Source: an uncultured Eubacterium sp. (lineage in GTDB: Bacteria; Bacillota; Clostridia; Oscillospirales; Acutalibacteraceae). From it: DNA of 7,539 nucleotides. Each line of letters starts with the position of its first letter. Within the stretch, counting starts at the first letter, position 1. Below, piece after piece: positions 1-7,160 of this stretch. The position numbers and the translations under genes are program-made. The notes beneath the pieces were generated by a model. That model was not told the origin of the DNA. It saw only the letters and a program-made list of their open reading frames with translations, and did not search any database. The stretch spans positions 1-7,539 of the forward strand of contig CAJOER010000122.1 of NCBI GenBank assembly GCA_905233805.1, read 5' to 3'.

Positions 1-2
1 TC

Positions 3-1235
3 GAAGAAGCGAAGAGAAGGGACCACAACAAGCTCGGAAGAGAGCTTGAGCTCTTCACGACCGTCGACTATATCGGCCAGGGGCTCCCGATTCTTCTTCC
101 CAAGGGAACGAAGATAATCCAGACCTTACAGCGCTGGGTTGAGGACGAAGAGGCAAAACGCGGCTGGCAGCTCACAAAAACTCCGCTTATGGCGAAAAGC
201 GACCTCTATAAAATCAGCGGTCACTGGGACCATTATCAGGACGGTATGTTCGTTATGGGCGACCCCGAAAAGGACAAGGAAGTTTTCGCTCTGCGTCCGA
301 TGACCTGCCCCTTCCAGTACCAGGCATATCTCAACAAGCCCCGCTCATACCGCGACCTTCCGCTGAGATATGACGAAACCTCAACGCTTTTCAGAAACGA
401 GGCTTCGGGCGAAATGCACGGCCTTATCCGCGTAAGACAGTTCACGATTTCAGAGGGACATCTTATGTGCCGTCCCGACCAGCTTGAGGACGAATTCAGA
501 CGCTGCCTTGAACTTACGGAATATATGCTCAAAACCGTAGGCCTTTACGAGGACGTTTCCTTCCGTTTCTCACAGTGGGACCCCGACGACAGGGATAAAT
601 ATATCGGAACAAAAGAGCAGTGGGACGAGGCTCAGGGCGTTATGAAGAACATCCTTGACGACCTCGGTCTTGAATATAAAATCGGTATCGGCGAAGCCGC
701 CTTCTACGGCCCGAAACTTGATATTCAGATTAAAAACGTATTCGGCAAAGAGGATACGCTCATTACAATTCAGATTGACCAGATGCTCGCCGAAAAGTTC
801 GGTATGGAATACACGGACGCAGACGGACAGAAGAAGAACCCCTACATTATTCACAGAACTTCAATCGGCTGCTACGAGAGAACGCTCGCCCTTCTTATTG
901 AAAAATACGCAGGCGCGTTCCCGACCTGGCTCGCACCCGTTCAGGTCAAGTTCCTCCCGATTGCCGACAGACATCAGGATTACTGCCGCGAGATGATGCA
1001 GAAGCTTTCCGACGCGGGAGTTCGCGTTGAGCTTGACGACAGAAGCGAAAAAATCGGCTTCAAAATCCGCTCGGCTCAAATGGAAAAAATTCCCTATATG
1101 ATTCTCGTGGGCGATAAGGACATCGAGGCAGGCACAATTTCCGTACGTTCAAGAAAGAACGGCGACGAGGGCGCAACCACGATTGACGAATTCGTATCCC
1201 GAATCAAAGAGGAAATCGACAGCAAGGCGCTTTAA
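3..1235 (+). CDS. thrS: Threonine--tRNA ligase, C-terminal part (5' end outside window)
   Basis: Cytoplasmic class II aminoacyl-tRNA synthetase that charges tRNA-Thr with threonine using ATP. The frame is open from base 3, so the first methionine in view (189) is internal. About 410 residues are present; the N-terminal TGS/editing part is missing. The segment around 81-120 (VDYIGQGLPILLPKGTKI) opens the catalytic core. Class II motif 2 is seen as LFRNE followed by HGLIRVRQF (about 390-440), and motif 3 as GCYERTLALLIE (870-905). The three zinc ligands known in the family match Cys at 306-308, His at 459-461 and His at 852-854. The anticodon-binding domain starts after FPTWLAPVQV (about 920) and runs to the stop, including the typical DDRSEKIGFKIRSAQ. 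No terminator hairpin follows the stop, so readthrough into the next gene is possible. Identity is very secure; only the 5' end is unknown. Confidence 0.97.
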   Translation, partial: EEAKRRDHNKLGRELELFTTVDYIGQGLPILLPKGTKIIQTLQRWVEDEEAKRGWQLTKTPLMAKSDLYKISGHWDHYQDGMFVMGDPEKDKEVFALRPMTCPFQYQAYLNKPRSYRDLPLRYDETSTLFRNEASGEMHGLIRVRQFTISEGHLMCRPDQLEDEFRRCLELTEYMLKTVGLYEDVSFRFSQWDPDDRDKYIGTKEQWDEAQGVMKNILDDLGLEYKIGIGEAAFYGPKLDIQIKNVFGKEDTLITIQIDQMLAEKFGMEYTDADGQKKNPYIIHRTSIGCYERTLALLIEKYAGAFPTWLAPVQVKFLPIADRHQDYCREMMQKLSDAGVRVELDDRSEKIGFKIRSAQMEKIPYMILVGDKDIEAGTISVRSRKNGDEGATTIDEFVSRIKEEIDSKAL

Positions 1236-1242
1236 AAAACAG

Positions 1243-1271
1243 TTGAAAGAGTTTAATATTAATGGTAAAAT
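1243..1271 (+). promoter_or_regulatory. Sigma-70/SigA-type promoter upstream of the aldehyde dehydrogenase
   Basis: A -35 box TTGAAA (1243-1248) and a -10 box TAAAAT (1266-1271) each match consensus at five of six positions and are separated by 17 bp. A TG dinucleotide one base before the -10 (1263-1264) makes it an extended -10. It lies in the 70-bp gap after thrS and would start transcription about 30 bp before the ATG. This suggests the dehydrogenase has its own housekeeping promoter even if some thrS transcripts read through. Called from sequence only. Confidence 0.7.
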
Positions 1272-1305
1272 AAACGCGTAATAAATATATAAGAGAGGTA
1301 AAGCT

Positions 1306-2769
1306 ATGGAAAAACTCAGATATTTTGTAAACGGCGAGTTTAAAGAGTCAAAGACCGACGTGTGGTACGACCTTCACAACCCCTCAACGGGCGAGATTAC
1401 GGGGCAGGCTCCCTGCTGTACAAACGACGAAGTTTTAGAGGCAATCGCCGCAGCTAAGGCAGCGTACCCCGCATGGAGAAACACCGCCGCAAGAAAAAGA
1501 ACCCAGATTCTCTATAAGGTAAGAGAACTTCTTATCGAGCATATGGATGAGCTTACTCAGCTTGTCTGCGAAGAAAACGGTAAAACCTGGTCTGAGGCTG
1601 CCGGCGATGTCGGTAAGGCTCAGGAGGGTACCGAGCTTGCAACCCAGGCTCCCTCGCTCATGATGGGCGAAAGCCTTATGGACGCATCAACCGGCTTTGA
1701 TACGGTTAAATACCGCGAGCCCCTCGGCGTATTCGCGGGTATCGTTCCCGTAAACTTCCCCGCTATGATTCCCTTCGGCTGGATGGCTCCTGTTTGCGTT
1801 GCCTGCGGTAACACTATGGTACTTAAAGCCGCTTCCCTCACTCCGAGAACGGCTATGAGAATTGCGGAGCTTTATAAAGAAGCGGGTATCCCCGACGGCG
1901 TTATCAACGTTGTAACCTGCTCAAGAAATGAGATTAATACTATTCTTGAACACCCCGACGTCAAGGGAATCACCTTCGTAGGCTCTACTCCCGTAGGTCT
2001 TAAGATTTACGAGAAGGCAGCCGCTAACGGAAAGAGATGCCAGGCGCTCTGTCAGGCTAAGAACCACGCCCTCGTACTTGAGGACTGCGCGCTTGAAAGA
2101 ACCGTTGCCGGCGTTATCAATTCTGCATTCGGCTGCGGCGGTCAGAGATGTATGGCCCTTGCTGCCTGCGTAGTACAGGTTAAATCAGTAAACTGCGGTC
2201 CCGCGTGGGATAAGAATACACGCCTCGGCCCGATTACTTATGAAAAGCATTATCACGAAGTACTTGCCGATATTCAGAAGGGTATCGACGAGGGCGCAGA
2301 GCTTGTTGTTGACGGACGTAACCCCGAGGTTCCCGCAGGATATGAAAACGGCTACTTCGTAGGCGCAACCGTATTTGATAAGGTAACCCCCGAAATGACG
2401 ATAGGCGACGAAGAGGTATTCGGCCCCGTTCTCTGCATCAAGAGAGTCAAGGATTTTGACGAGGGACTTGCCCTTATGAACTCTAACCCCTACGCAAACG
2501 GTTCGGTTATTTATACGCAGAGCGGCTACTATGCACGCCAGTTCGCAAGATACACCGACGGCGGTCAGGTTGGTATCAACGTAGGTATTCCCGTACCCGT
2601 TGGCTTCGTTCCCTTCAGCGGACATAAGCAGAGTTTCTTCGGCGACCTCCACTGCCTCGGCAAGGACGCTTACCGCTTCTTCACCGAAAGCAAGAGCGTA
2701 ACCCAGCACTGGTTTGACGAGGAAGAGAAGAAGGCGAAGGAAGTTGATACCTGGGACGGACTTCTGTAA
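1306..2769 (+). CDS. Aldehyde dehydrogenase, methylmalonate-semialdehyde dehydrogenase (CoA-acylating) type
   Basis: ALDH-superfamily enzyme of 487 residues. The family converts methylmalonate or malonate semialdehyde, NAD+ and CoA into propionyl- or acetyl-CoA, CO2 and NADH in valine or inositol breakdown. Family marks: VNFPAMIPFGWMAPVCVACGNTMVLK (Asn150, Lys174), the NAD-site GITFVGSTPVG (221-231), AKNH (251-254) where typical ALDHs have their general-base Glu motif, catalytic Cys282 in GQRCMA, EEVFGPV (369-375), and INVGIPVPVGFVPFSGHKQSFFGD near the end. The start is supported by AGAGAGG (1292-1298) seven bases before the ATG. Oddities: CQ replaces the usual GG before AKNH, GQRC replaces GERC, and the stretch between CMALA and LGP is about 14 residues shorter than I recall for Bacillus IolA. 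A charged C-terminal tail (470-487) extends past the usual end. No iol or mms genes are adjacent, so the substrate is uncertain. Confidence 0.87.
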   Translation: MEKLRYFVNGEFKESKTDVWYDLHNPSTGEITGQAPCCTNDEVLEAIAAAKAAYPAWRNTAARKRTQILYKVRELLIEHMDELTQLVCEENGKTWSEAAGDVGKAQEGTELATQAPSLMMGESLMDASTGFDTVKYREPLGVFAGIVPVNFPAMIPFGWMAPVCVACGNTMVLKAASLTPRTAMRIAELYKEAGIPDGVINVVTCSRNEINTILEHPDVKGITFVGSTPVGLKIYEKAAANGKRCQALCQAKNHALVLEDCALERTVAGVINSAFGCGGQRCMALAACVVQVKSVNCGPAWDKNTRLGPITYEKHYHEVLADIQKGIDEGAELVVDGRNPEVPAGYENGYFVGATVFDKVTPEMTIGDEEVFGPVLCIKRVKDFDEGLALMNSNPYANGSVIYTQSGYYARQFARYTDGGQVGINVGIPVPVGFVPFSGHKQSFFGDLHCLGKDAYRFFTESKSVTQHWFDEEEKKAKEVDTWDGLL

Positions 2770-2808
2770 GACCGACTTAAAAACGTATAAACACGCCAGG
2801 GTAATATA

Positions 2809-2836
2809 AAATGCGGCTGCCTCGTGCAGCGCATTT
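2809..2836. other. Hairpin after the aldehyde dehydrogenase, possible weak terminator
   Basis: Arms AAATGCG (2809-2815) and CGCATTT (2830-2836), with an inner stem CTGC/GCAG around the loop CTCGT and one bulged G at 2816, give an 11-bp hairpin. It is followed on the plus strand by ATGTG rather than a T-run, and on the minus strand by TATATTA, so it is a poor intrinsic terminator by itself. It may slow polymerase or protect the 3' end of the dehydrogenase message ahead of the stronger hairpin 14 bases downstream. Confidence 0.45.
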
Positions 2837-2849
2837 ATGTGTAAATAAA

Positions 2850-2880
2850 AAAAGCGTTACGGATAATCCGTAACGCTTTT
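2850..2880. terminator. Bidirectional rho-independent terminator between convergent genes
   Basis: A perfect 14-bp stem (2850-2863 with 2867-2880) closes on the 3-base loop TAA and has a GC-rich middle (GCGTTACGG). On the plus strand it is followed by TTTTAGTTTTCTTTT, serving the dehydrogenase that stops at 2769. On the minus strand it is followed by a run of seven T, serving the DUF3048 gene whose stop lies just 10 bases away at 2890. Geometry and both T-tracts fit an intrinsic terminator used from both sides. Confidence 0.9.
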
Positions 2881-2889
2881 AGTTTTCTT

Positions 2890-4373
2890 TTATTCCACTT
2901 CGATTGAGCCGCCGTGGTTCGATGAACCGTAGCCGATGTAAATCTTACCTCTGTTAAGCTTTACATCTTTTCCGTCAGCCGTTTTCATTACAAGCTTGCC
3001 GTCTTCCTTGCTCCACTTGATATCCGTACTTGTTCCCATTGAGAGAATCTTGCCCTCGCCGCCCGCAAGGTCATAGTTACAGTAAGTTTCGCTCTTGCCT
3101 GAGCCTTTATAGTTCTCTTTAACTACATACTCGGTTGTATCAAGAAGATAGATAAGAGTTTTAACTTCAAGATTTGACTCGCCGTAACGGGAATCGAAAT
3201 CGGTAGTTGTATAAACTCCCTTAGCCTCGTCATAGGTAAATACGCCGGTCTTGGGGCATGCGTTTGACCACCTGAAAGTAGCCTTAACGCCCGAACTGCT
3301 GCCCATGGGTTCGTCTTTATCGTTAAACTCAAACTCGGTAAAGCGCTCTTTTCTGAGCTGAGTTCCGATTTTATTGTTATTGATAAGTTCAACAACATTT
3401 TTACCGTTAAGGTAACCCGTGTGCTCAACAGCCGTCTGGCGCGAATTATCTCTTCCGAAATACGTTCCGTTTTCAGCCTGTGCAAGAAGGTTGATATGGT
3501 CGATATTTTCGTTTTCAAATACCGTATCGGCGCCTTCGTAGTTACCCTTTGAACGGGAAAGACCGGTGTGGATAAAGATTGAATCCCACATCTGTGAAAA
3601 ACGGATGAACGGAGGTCTTGCCGAACGCGAAGGACCTATCTGCTCGGGAAGCTGGTTCATATCAGCCCAGAAGAAGAGAAGTCTTGTTGAATACTCGGTC
3701 TCGCCTTCAAGCACCATATCCGCGTCCGCAATACCCCACTGAGGTCTTACGGATTCCGTTGAATCCTCGTTTTCTACAACTACTGCAACGGGGCGCAGAG
3801 AAAGCGCGTTTTTATTGTAACCGTACTCGCCGGTTAACGGGTTAACCGAATTCTTATCAAGTACTACCGCCTGAGTAGTCGGCTCGGGGTTGAACCGTTA
3901 AAATAGAGGAATGCTCCTACGCCGAGCGCTATAACCACAAGCGCGGCAATTATTCCGATTACAAGCCCTTTTTTGTTCTTCTTCGGTTCGGGAGGCTTTC
4001 TCTCCGAACGGATAGGCTCTGTAAAATCGCTTGCTACCGCAAGAATATCAATTGCGCCTTCGGCTTTCTCCTCGGATTTCTCAGCAGCCTCTTCGGGCTG
4101 GGCAATTCCAGCCTCCTGAGCGGGCTCCTCAAAAGCCTCTTCGGCAATTTCAACCGCCTCTTCGGGCGCTTCGGCAATCTCTTCGGGCGTTTCGGGAATA
4201 TCCGTCTCGTCTAATGTGAGTGCGGGTTCTTCCGCCGGCGCCGCCTCTTCGGCAGCAGCTTCGGTTATCGCGGCAACAGCCTCCTCTACAGGAGCCTCCG
4301 CCTCCGGAGCTTCGTCTTCTCCCGAACGCGCTTTAATTTCTTTTAATATTTCATCAAGTTCCTTATCACTCAT
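2890..4373 (-). pseudogene. DUF3048 (YerB-like) membrane-anchored protein, split by a frameshift
   Basis: Restored length is 494 residues in two frames. The 5' part (4373 to about 3890) gives a Glu/Ala/Pro-rich acidic cytoplasmic tail (residues 1-125), a basic stop (KKNKK) and one membrane helix (136-158), then quits at a stop at 3864-3866. The DUF3048 part is read in the -1 frame and is open from just below a TAA at 3898-3900 to the stop at 2890-2892. It contains NPLTGE, RPVAVVVEN, RPQWGIADADMVLEGE, IGPSRSARP and WDSIFIHTG, hallmarks of DUF3048. One extra G in the GGGG run at 3886-3889 would join the frames as STPEPTTQ. The first ATG in the second frame (3717) lies inside the domain, so two separate genes are unlikely. 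Start ATG at 4373 has AAAGGA 13 bases upstream. DUF3048 has no well-established function; the predicted topology puts it outside the membrane. Either a true mutation or a one-base sequence error. Confidence 0.85.
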
Positions 4374-4411
4374 AATACTGTAATAATCCTTTCCTTTCCG
4401 AAATTTTAATT

Positions 4412-4420
4412 ATTATACCA
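4412..4420 (-). promoter_or_regulatory. Extended -10 promoter element for the DUF3048 gene
   Basis: Read on the minus strand, TGGTATAAT (4420-4412) is a perfect -10 hexamer with an extended -10 TG, 38 bp before the start codon. No good -35 is seen: the best candidate, TTGTGG at 4442-4437, sits at a long 19-bp spacing. Extended -10 promoters can work with a weak -35. It lies back to back with the promoter of the plus-strand gene at 4522. Confidence 0.6.
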
Positions 4421-4464
4421 TAATCGAAAAAAATATCCACAAAAGTTACACGATTGTAATACTA

Positions 4465-4493
4465 TTGAAAAGATTTATATTTTAATGTATAAT
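4465..4493 (+). promoter_or_regulatory. Strong sigma-70/SigA-type promoter for the 208-residue protein gene
   Basis: TTGAAA (4465-4470) is followed after exactly 17 bp by a perfect TATAAT (4488-4493). This is the best promoter match in the window. Transcription would begin around 4500, leaving a leader of only about 20 bases before the ATG at 4522, with no room for a riboswitch. It diverges from the minus-strand promoter centred on 4416. Confidence 0.8.
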
Positions 4494-4521
4494 ATAATAA
4501 ATCATAAAAAGAGGTGTTTTT

Positions 4522-5148
4522 ATGGCAAGAACAATACCTATGATAATTACAAATAAGAATATACTTCTGAAAAACAGGGAAAACGACGAGTTCATTCCTT
4601 TTGATATGCCCGGAACGGAAAATGAAATGAATATTCCCTTTTATCACCAGTTCGCCGAAAAGCTTTCCGAAAGCCAGGTTGCTTTCAAGAGCTTTGTAAG
4701 GGATGTTTACGGCAAAAAGCTTAACAAAAACATCTTCGCTATTATTATTCCCGACGATACGAGCGCGCTTGAATCTATTTTTATAAACGAGTTTTTCGTA
4801 AACTCCGGCGCGTGCAAGGCGGTGGCTCAGATGACTATGGGACAGGCTCTTTCAAAAAGCGAGCCGAAATACATCTCCCTTTCAAAATCGTCAAGAAACA
4901 TCGTGCTTCAGTACATCAATAACAACGAGGTTCGTGTAAGGAAGTTTTACGACCTTAACGATTACGACATCAACAGAATAATCGAAGATGCAAAAAGGCT
5001 TCATATTGACGTTGAATATGACGAGGTTCCGCTTTATATCAACAATTTCAATATGGATATGGACGATTTCTTTGAATACGGAACGGTAATCACGCCTAAA
5101 ATGTTTATGGATAAAATTGCCGTAATAGACGTTGAAAAACTGAAATAG
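4522..5148 (+). CDS. Conserved-looking hypothetical protein, faintly actin/MreB-like
   Basis: A 208-residue soluble protein that I do not firmly recognise. The start is well supported: AGAGGTG (4510-4516) lies 5 bases before the ATG and a near-consensus promoter lies just upstream. No signal peptide, membrane helix or cysteine cluster is seen. Residues 45-110 (a lysine-rich helix, then IFAIIIPDDTSALESIFINEFF, then NSGACKAVAQMTMGQAL) resemble in order and spacing the segment of MreB/actin-fold proteins where a strand (VVGVP) and a helix (ERRA) precede a GA..V..E.P.A motif. The phosphate-binding loops DxG at the N-terminus and GGG in the middle are not seen, so ATP binding is doubtful. The C-terminal half is rich in Asp, Asn and aromatic residues. 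Codon use is like the chromosomal genes to the left, so I place it on the host side of the element boundary. Its end lies about 100 bp from the recombinase stop. Confidence 0.8.
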   Translation: MARTIPMIITNKNILLKNRENDEFIPFDMPGTENEMNIPFYHQFAEKLSESQVAFKSFVRDVYGKKLNKNIFAIIIPDDTSALESIFINEFFVNSGACKAVAQMTMGQALSKSEPKYISLSKSSRNIVLQYINNNEVRVRKFYDLNDYDINRIIEDAKRLHIDVEYDEVPLYINNFNMDMDDFFEYGTVITPKMFMDKIAVIDVEKLK

Positions 5149-5210
5149 TATAAGAAAATAACCTCTGCATATAATGCCAGCATACGTTAGGGGAACATAA
5201 GTGTTTTAGG

Positions 5211-5240
5211 TAACCGGAAGGCTTTAATGCCTTCCGGTTA
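5211..5240. terminator. Hairpin between the hypothetical gene and the recombinase, probable terminator
   Basis: A perfect 12-bp stem TAACCGGAAGGC (5211-5222) and GCCTTCCGGTTA (5229-5240) encloses the 6-base loop TTTAAT. It lies 5 bases past the recombinase stop on the minus strand and 62 bases past the hypothetical gene on the plus strand. The plus side is followed by TTCGTTTAGG, a weak T-tract; the minus side by CCTAAAACAC, which is poor. Outer arms AAGTGT (5199-5204) and ACACTT (5253-5258) could pair around it. It most likely ends the recombinase transcript or insulates the element end. Confidence 0.6.
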
Positions 5241-5245
5241 TTCGT

Positions 5246-6889
5246 TTAGGCTACACTTGTGTTTTCGTTATCCAATTGTTCCGCGTGTGCCTTGTTTCTG
5301 AATGTGAAGTATATGTCTATGCGGTTGCCAACTTGCCTTGAGAATTTAATCTCTTTCTCATATACTTCAATTCTTGAAATGAAGGTTTGAATAATTTCGG
5401 GTGTGAGTTTTTCGATGTTGATATACTTTTTGGAGTTCTCGATAAATTCATTGATATACATTTCCTGAATATCGAGTTCAGCAAGTTTTTCGTTCAGCGA
5501 ATCCAACTCTTGTTTTAGCTCAGCCTGCTCTAATTCATAATTTTCCGACATTGTATCGTAGCGCTCGACGGTAATTCTGCCTGATACCCTGTCCTCATAT
5601 AAGCAGAGAATAATTTTATCGAGTTCCTTAATGCGTTCTTCCAACCGCTTTTGCTCTCGCTTTGCAGTCTTGCTGAATTCGGCAGCCTCAGCCTTTCCCT
5701 TTTCTATCGCAAGTTCATAGAACTTTTCAGGGTTTTCTCTTGCGAATGCTGTCGCTTCTCGGATTTTTGCAAGGACTATTGCGTCAAGCGTTCCTTCACG
5801 GATATAGTGTGCCGTGCAGGAACTGTGCTTTTGGTAACCTGCGCATTGGAAGAAGTTGCATTTCGGATCAAATGATTTTGAGCGGTGCAGATATAAGCGT
5901 TTTCCGCATTCGGCGCAATACAGATATCCTGCATATTTGTCCATCTCGCCCATCTTGTCGGGTCGCCGCCTGCCTTCAAAATGTTTTTGTACAGTTTCAA
6001 AGGTTTTTCGGTCAATAATGGACTCGTGAGTGTTTTCAAATATCAGAATGTTTTCTGGGTTGTTGATCAATCGTTTCTTGAGCTTATTCGATTTTGAGTA
6101 AGTCTTAAAATTGACCGTGTCGCCAACATAAATCCTGTTGCAGAGCATGTGACGTAACGAGGTGTCACTCCACGTGTACGGCTTTGATAAATCAGGCTGA
6201 CCTTGTCGGCTGCCCCACGTTTCAAACTTGTAAACGCCGGGGTTCTTAATCTTTTCTTTTTCAAAGATATTTCTGATTTTTCTCGTGCCGATTCCACTTG
6301 CGTACATTTCAAATATTCTTTTGACAACGGGAGCCGCTATCGGATCTATTACAATCTTTTTCGGATCGTTTGGGTCTTTCATATAGCCATATGCTATTGA
6401 AGCGCCAACCCTTTCGCCCCGTTCACCCTTTGCCTTTAAGACAGCTCTTATCTTACGGCTTGTATCTCTTGCATAAAAATCATTGAAGTAATTTTTTATG
6501 CCTGAGAAATCATTGATACCTTTATCGCTGTCTACACCATCGTTAATGGCGATAAATCGTACATCGTACTGGGGGAAGGTAATTTCCATCAGCATTCCTG
6601 TTTGCAGATAATCTCTGCCGAGTCGGGACTGGTCTTTTACAATAACTGTTTTGACTTTGCCTGCTTCAACGTCCTTCATAAGTCGCTTAAAGGCAGGACG
6701 GTTAAAGTCTGCACCTGAATATCCGTCATCGATATACAGTTCACAGTTGTGAAAATTATTGTCCCGACAGTACTTCTCTAACATGAGTTTTTGATTCGTT
6801 ATACTGTTTGACTCACCAAGCAGTTCATCCTCTTGCGAGAGCCTGCAATAGAGAGCCGTGATTTCTTGGTTTGAATTATGATTGTTCAT
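5246..6889 (-). CDS. Large serine recombinase (TndX/TnpX-type) of the element
   Basis: Site-specific recombinase of 547 residues that cuts and rejoins att sites through a phosphoserine link, giving excision and integration. N-terminal resolvase domain (about 10-150): Tyr14-x-Arg16-x-Ser18 with Ser18 the expected nucleophile, IDDGYSG (53-59), and QSRLGRD with Arg89 and Arg92. Recombinase domain about 165-300 (AYGYMKDP, TWSDTSLRHMLCNRIYVGD). Zinc ribbon about 318-365 with Cys325, Cys328, Cys349 and Cys358. A long charged coiled coil (about 395-475) is followed by a DUF4368-like tail (IEKLTPEIIQTFISRIEVYEKEI). All key residues are present and the frame is intact, so it looks active. AAAGGAG (6900-6894) lies 4 bases before the ATG. 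The 97-bp gap to tnpW has at most a weak promoter (GATAAT at 6924-6919, TTGGTT at 6948-6943, 18-bp spacing). Placement as the last gene before the chromosome fits its role. Confidence 0.95.
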   Translation of the reverse strand: MNNHNSNQEITALYCRLSQEDELLGESNSITNQKLMLEKYCRDNNFHNCELYIDDGYSGADFNRPAFKRLMKDVEAGKVKTVIVKDQSRLGRDYLQTGMLMEITFPQYDVRFIAINDGVDSDKGINDFSGIKNYFNDFYARDTSRKIRAVLKAKGERGERVGASIAYGYMKDPNDPKKIVIDPIAAPVVKRIFEMYASGIGTRKIRNIFEKEKIKNPGVYKFETWGSRQGQPDLSKPYTWSDTSLRHMLCNRIYVGDTVNFKTYSKSNKLKKRLINNPENILIFENTHESIIDRKTFETVQKHFEGRRRPDKMGEMDKYAGYLYCAECGKRLYLHRSKSFDPKCNFFQCAGYQKHSSCTAHYIREGTLDAIVLAKIREATAFARENPEKFYELAIEKGKAEAAEFSKTAKREQKRLEERIKELDKIILCLYEDRVSGRITVERYDTMSENYELEQAELKQELDSLNEKLAELDIQEMYINEFIENSKKYINIEKLTPEIIQTFISRIEVYEKEIKFSRQVGNRIDIYFTFRNKAHAEQLDNENTSVA

Positions 6890-6986
6890 TTTGCTCCTTT
6901 CCGAACAATTTAGATTTAATTATCAAACCGAATAGGATATGCAACCAAACAATATCACAGCTCGGCTACAAAGTCCAGACGATTTA

Positions 6987-7160
6987 TTAAGTTCCTTTAA
7001 TGAGATATTTCAACTTATCCTCAGCGGTGTCCCTAATAGTATTTTCGTTTGAAGGAAACGCCGACACCACGGTATATACCTTGCCGTCAATAGTCATATT
7101 ATCAATATGATAATCCTGACGGCGGCGGAATGAAATATCTTGTTTGTTAGTATTGTTCAT
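6987..7160 (-). CDS. tnpW: TnpW-like small transposon protein
   Basis: A 57-residue protein resembling the TnpW family found next to TnpX-type recombinases; its function is not established. The matching part is IDGKVYTVVSAF (24-35), a two-strand pattern, then TAEDKLKYLI (45-54), the conserved C-terminal helix. The N-terminus is basic (FRRRQ, 11-15). I chose the ATG at 7160 because AAAGGA (7171-7166) lies 5 bases before it. The upstream in-frame ATG at 7199 has no ribosome binding site, and the residues between translate the palindrome and ribosome-binding region. The frame stays open further upstream into the preceding gene, so a fusion cannot be excluded. It lies 97 bp before the recombinase start and is probably co-transcribed with it. 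The family call is from memory of the pattern. Confidence 0.7.
   Translation of the reverse strand: MNNTNKQDISFRRRQDYHIDNMTIDGKVYTVVSAFPSNENTIRDTAEDKLKYLIKGT

Noticed and set aside
236..532. 98-residue minus-strand open frame inside thrS
   Set aside because: Antisense shadow of a certain tRNA synthetase gene, with no ribosome binding site and no family resemblance. The same holds for the other frames overlapping thrS and the dehydrogenase.
1236..1305. Terminator or riboswitch between thrS and the dehydrogenase
   Set aside because: No stable hairpin or T-run is seen, and 70 bp is filled by the promoter and ribosome binding site.
3618..3845. 75-residue plus-strand open frame opposite the DUF3048 gene
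   Set aside because: Arg/Pro-rich composition of a shadow frame; the minus strand here carries clear DUF3048 motifs.
3864..3900. Programmed -1 ribosomal frameshift to join the DUF3048 frames
   Set aside because: No canonical X XXY YYZ heptamer lies between the TAA at 3898-3900 and the frame-0 stop at 3864. TTTTAAC just upstream is not canonical and slipping there would hit that TAA. A one-base deletion or sequence error is simpler.
4031..4219. Plus-strand frame across repeats like CCTCTTCGG, considered as a repeat array
   Set aside because: The repeats are codon-level repeats of Glu/Ala/Pro in the minus-strand protein, irregular in length and spacing; not a CRISPR or tandem DNA repeat.
6919..6948. 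Promoter between tnpW and the recombinase on the minus strand
   Set aside because: GATAAT with TTGGTT at 18 bp is only a half match at the -35; not strong enough to list as a feature.
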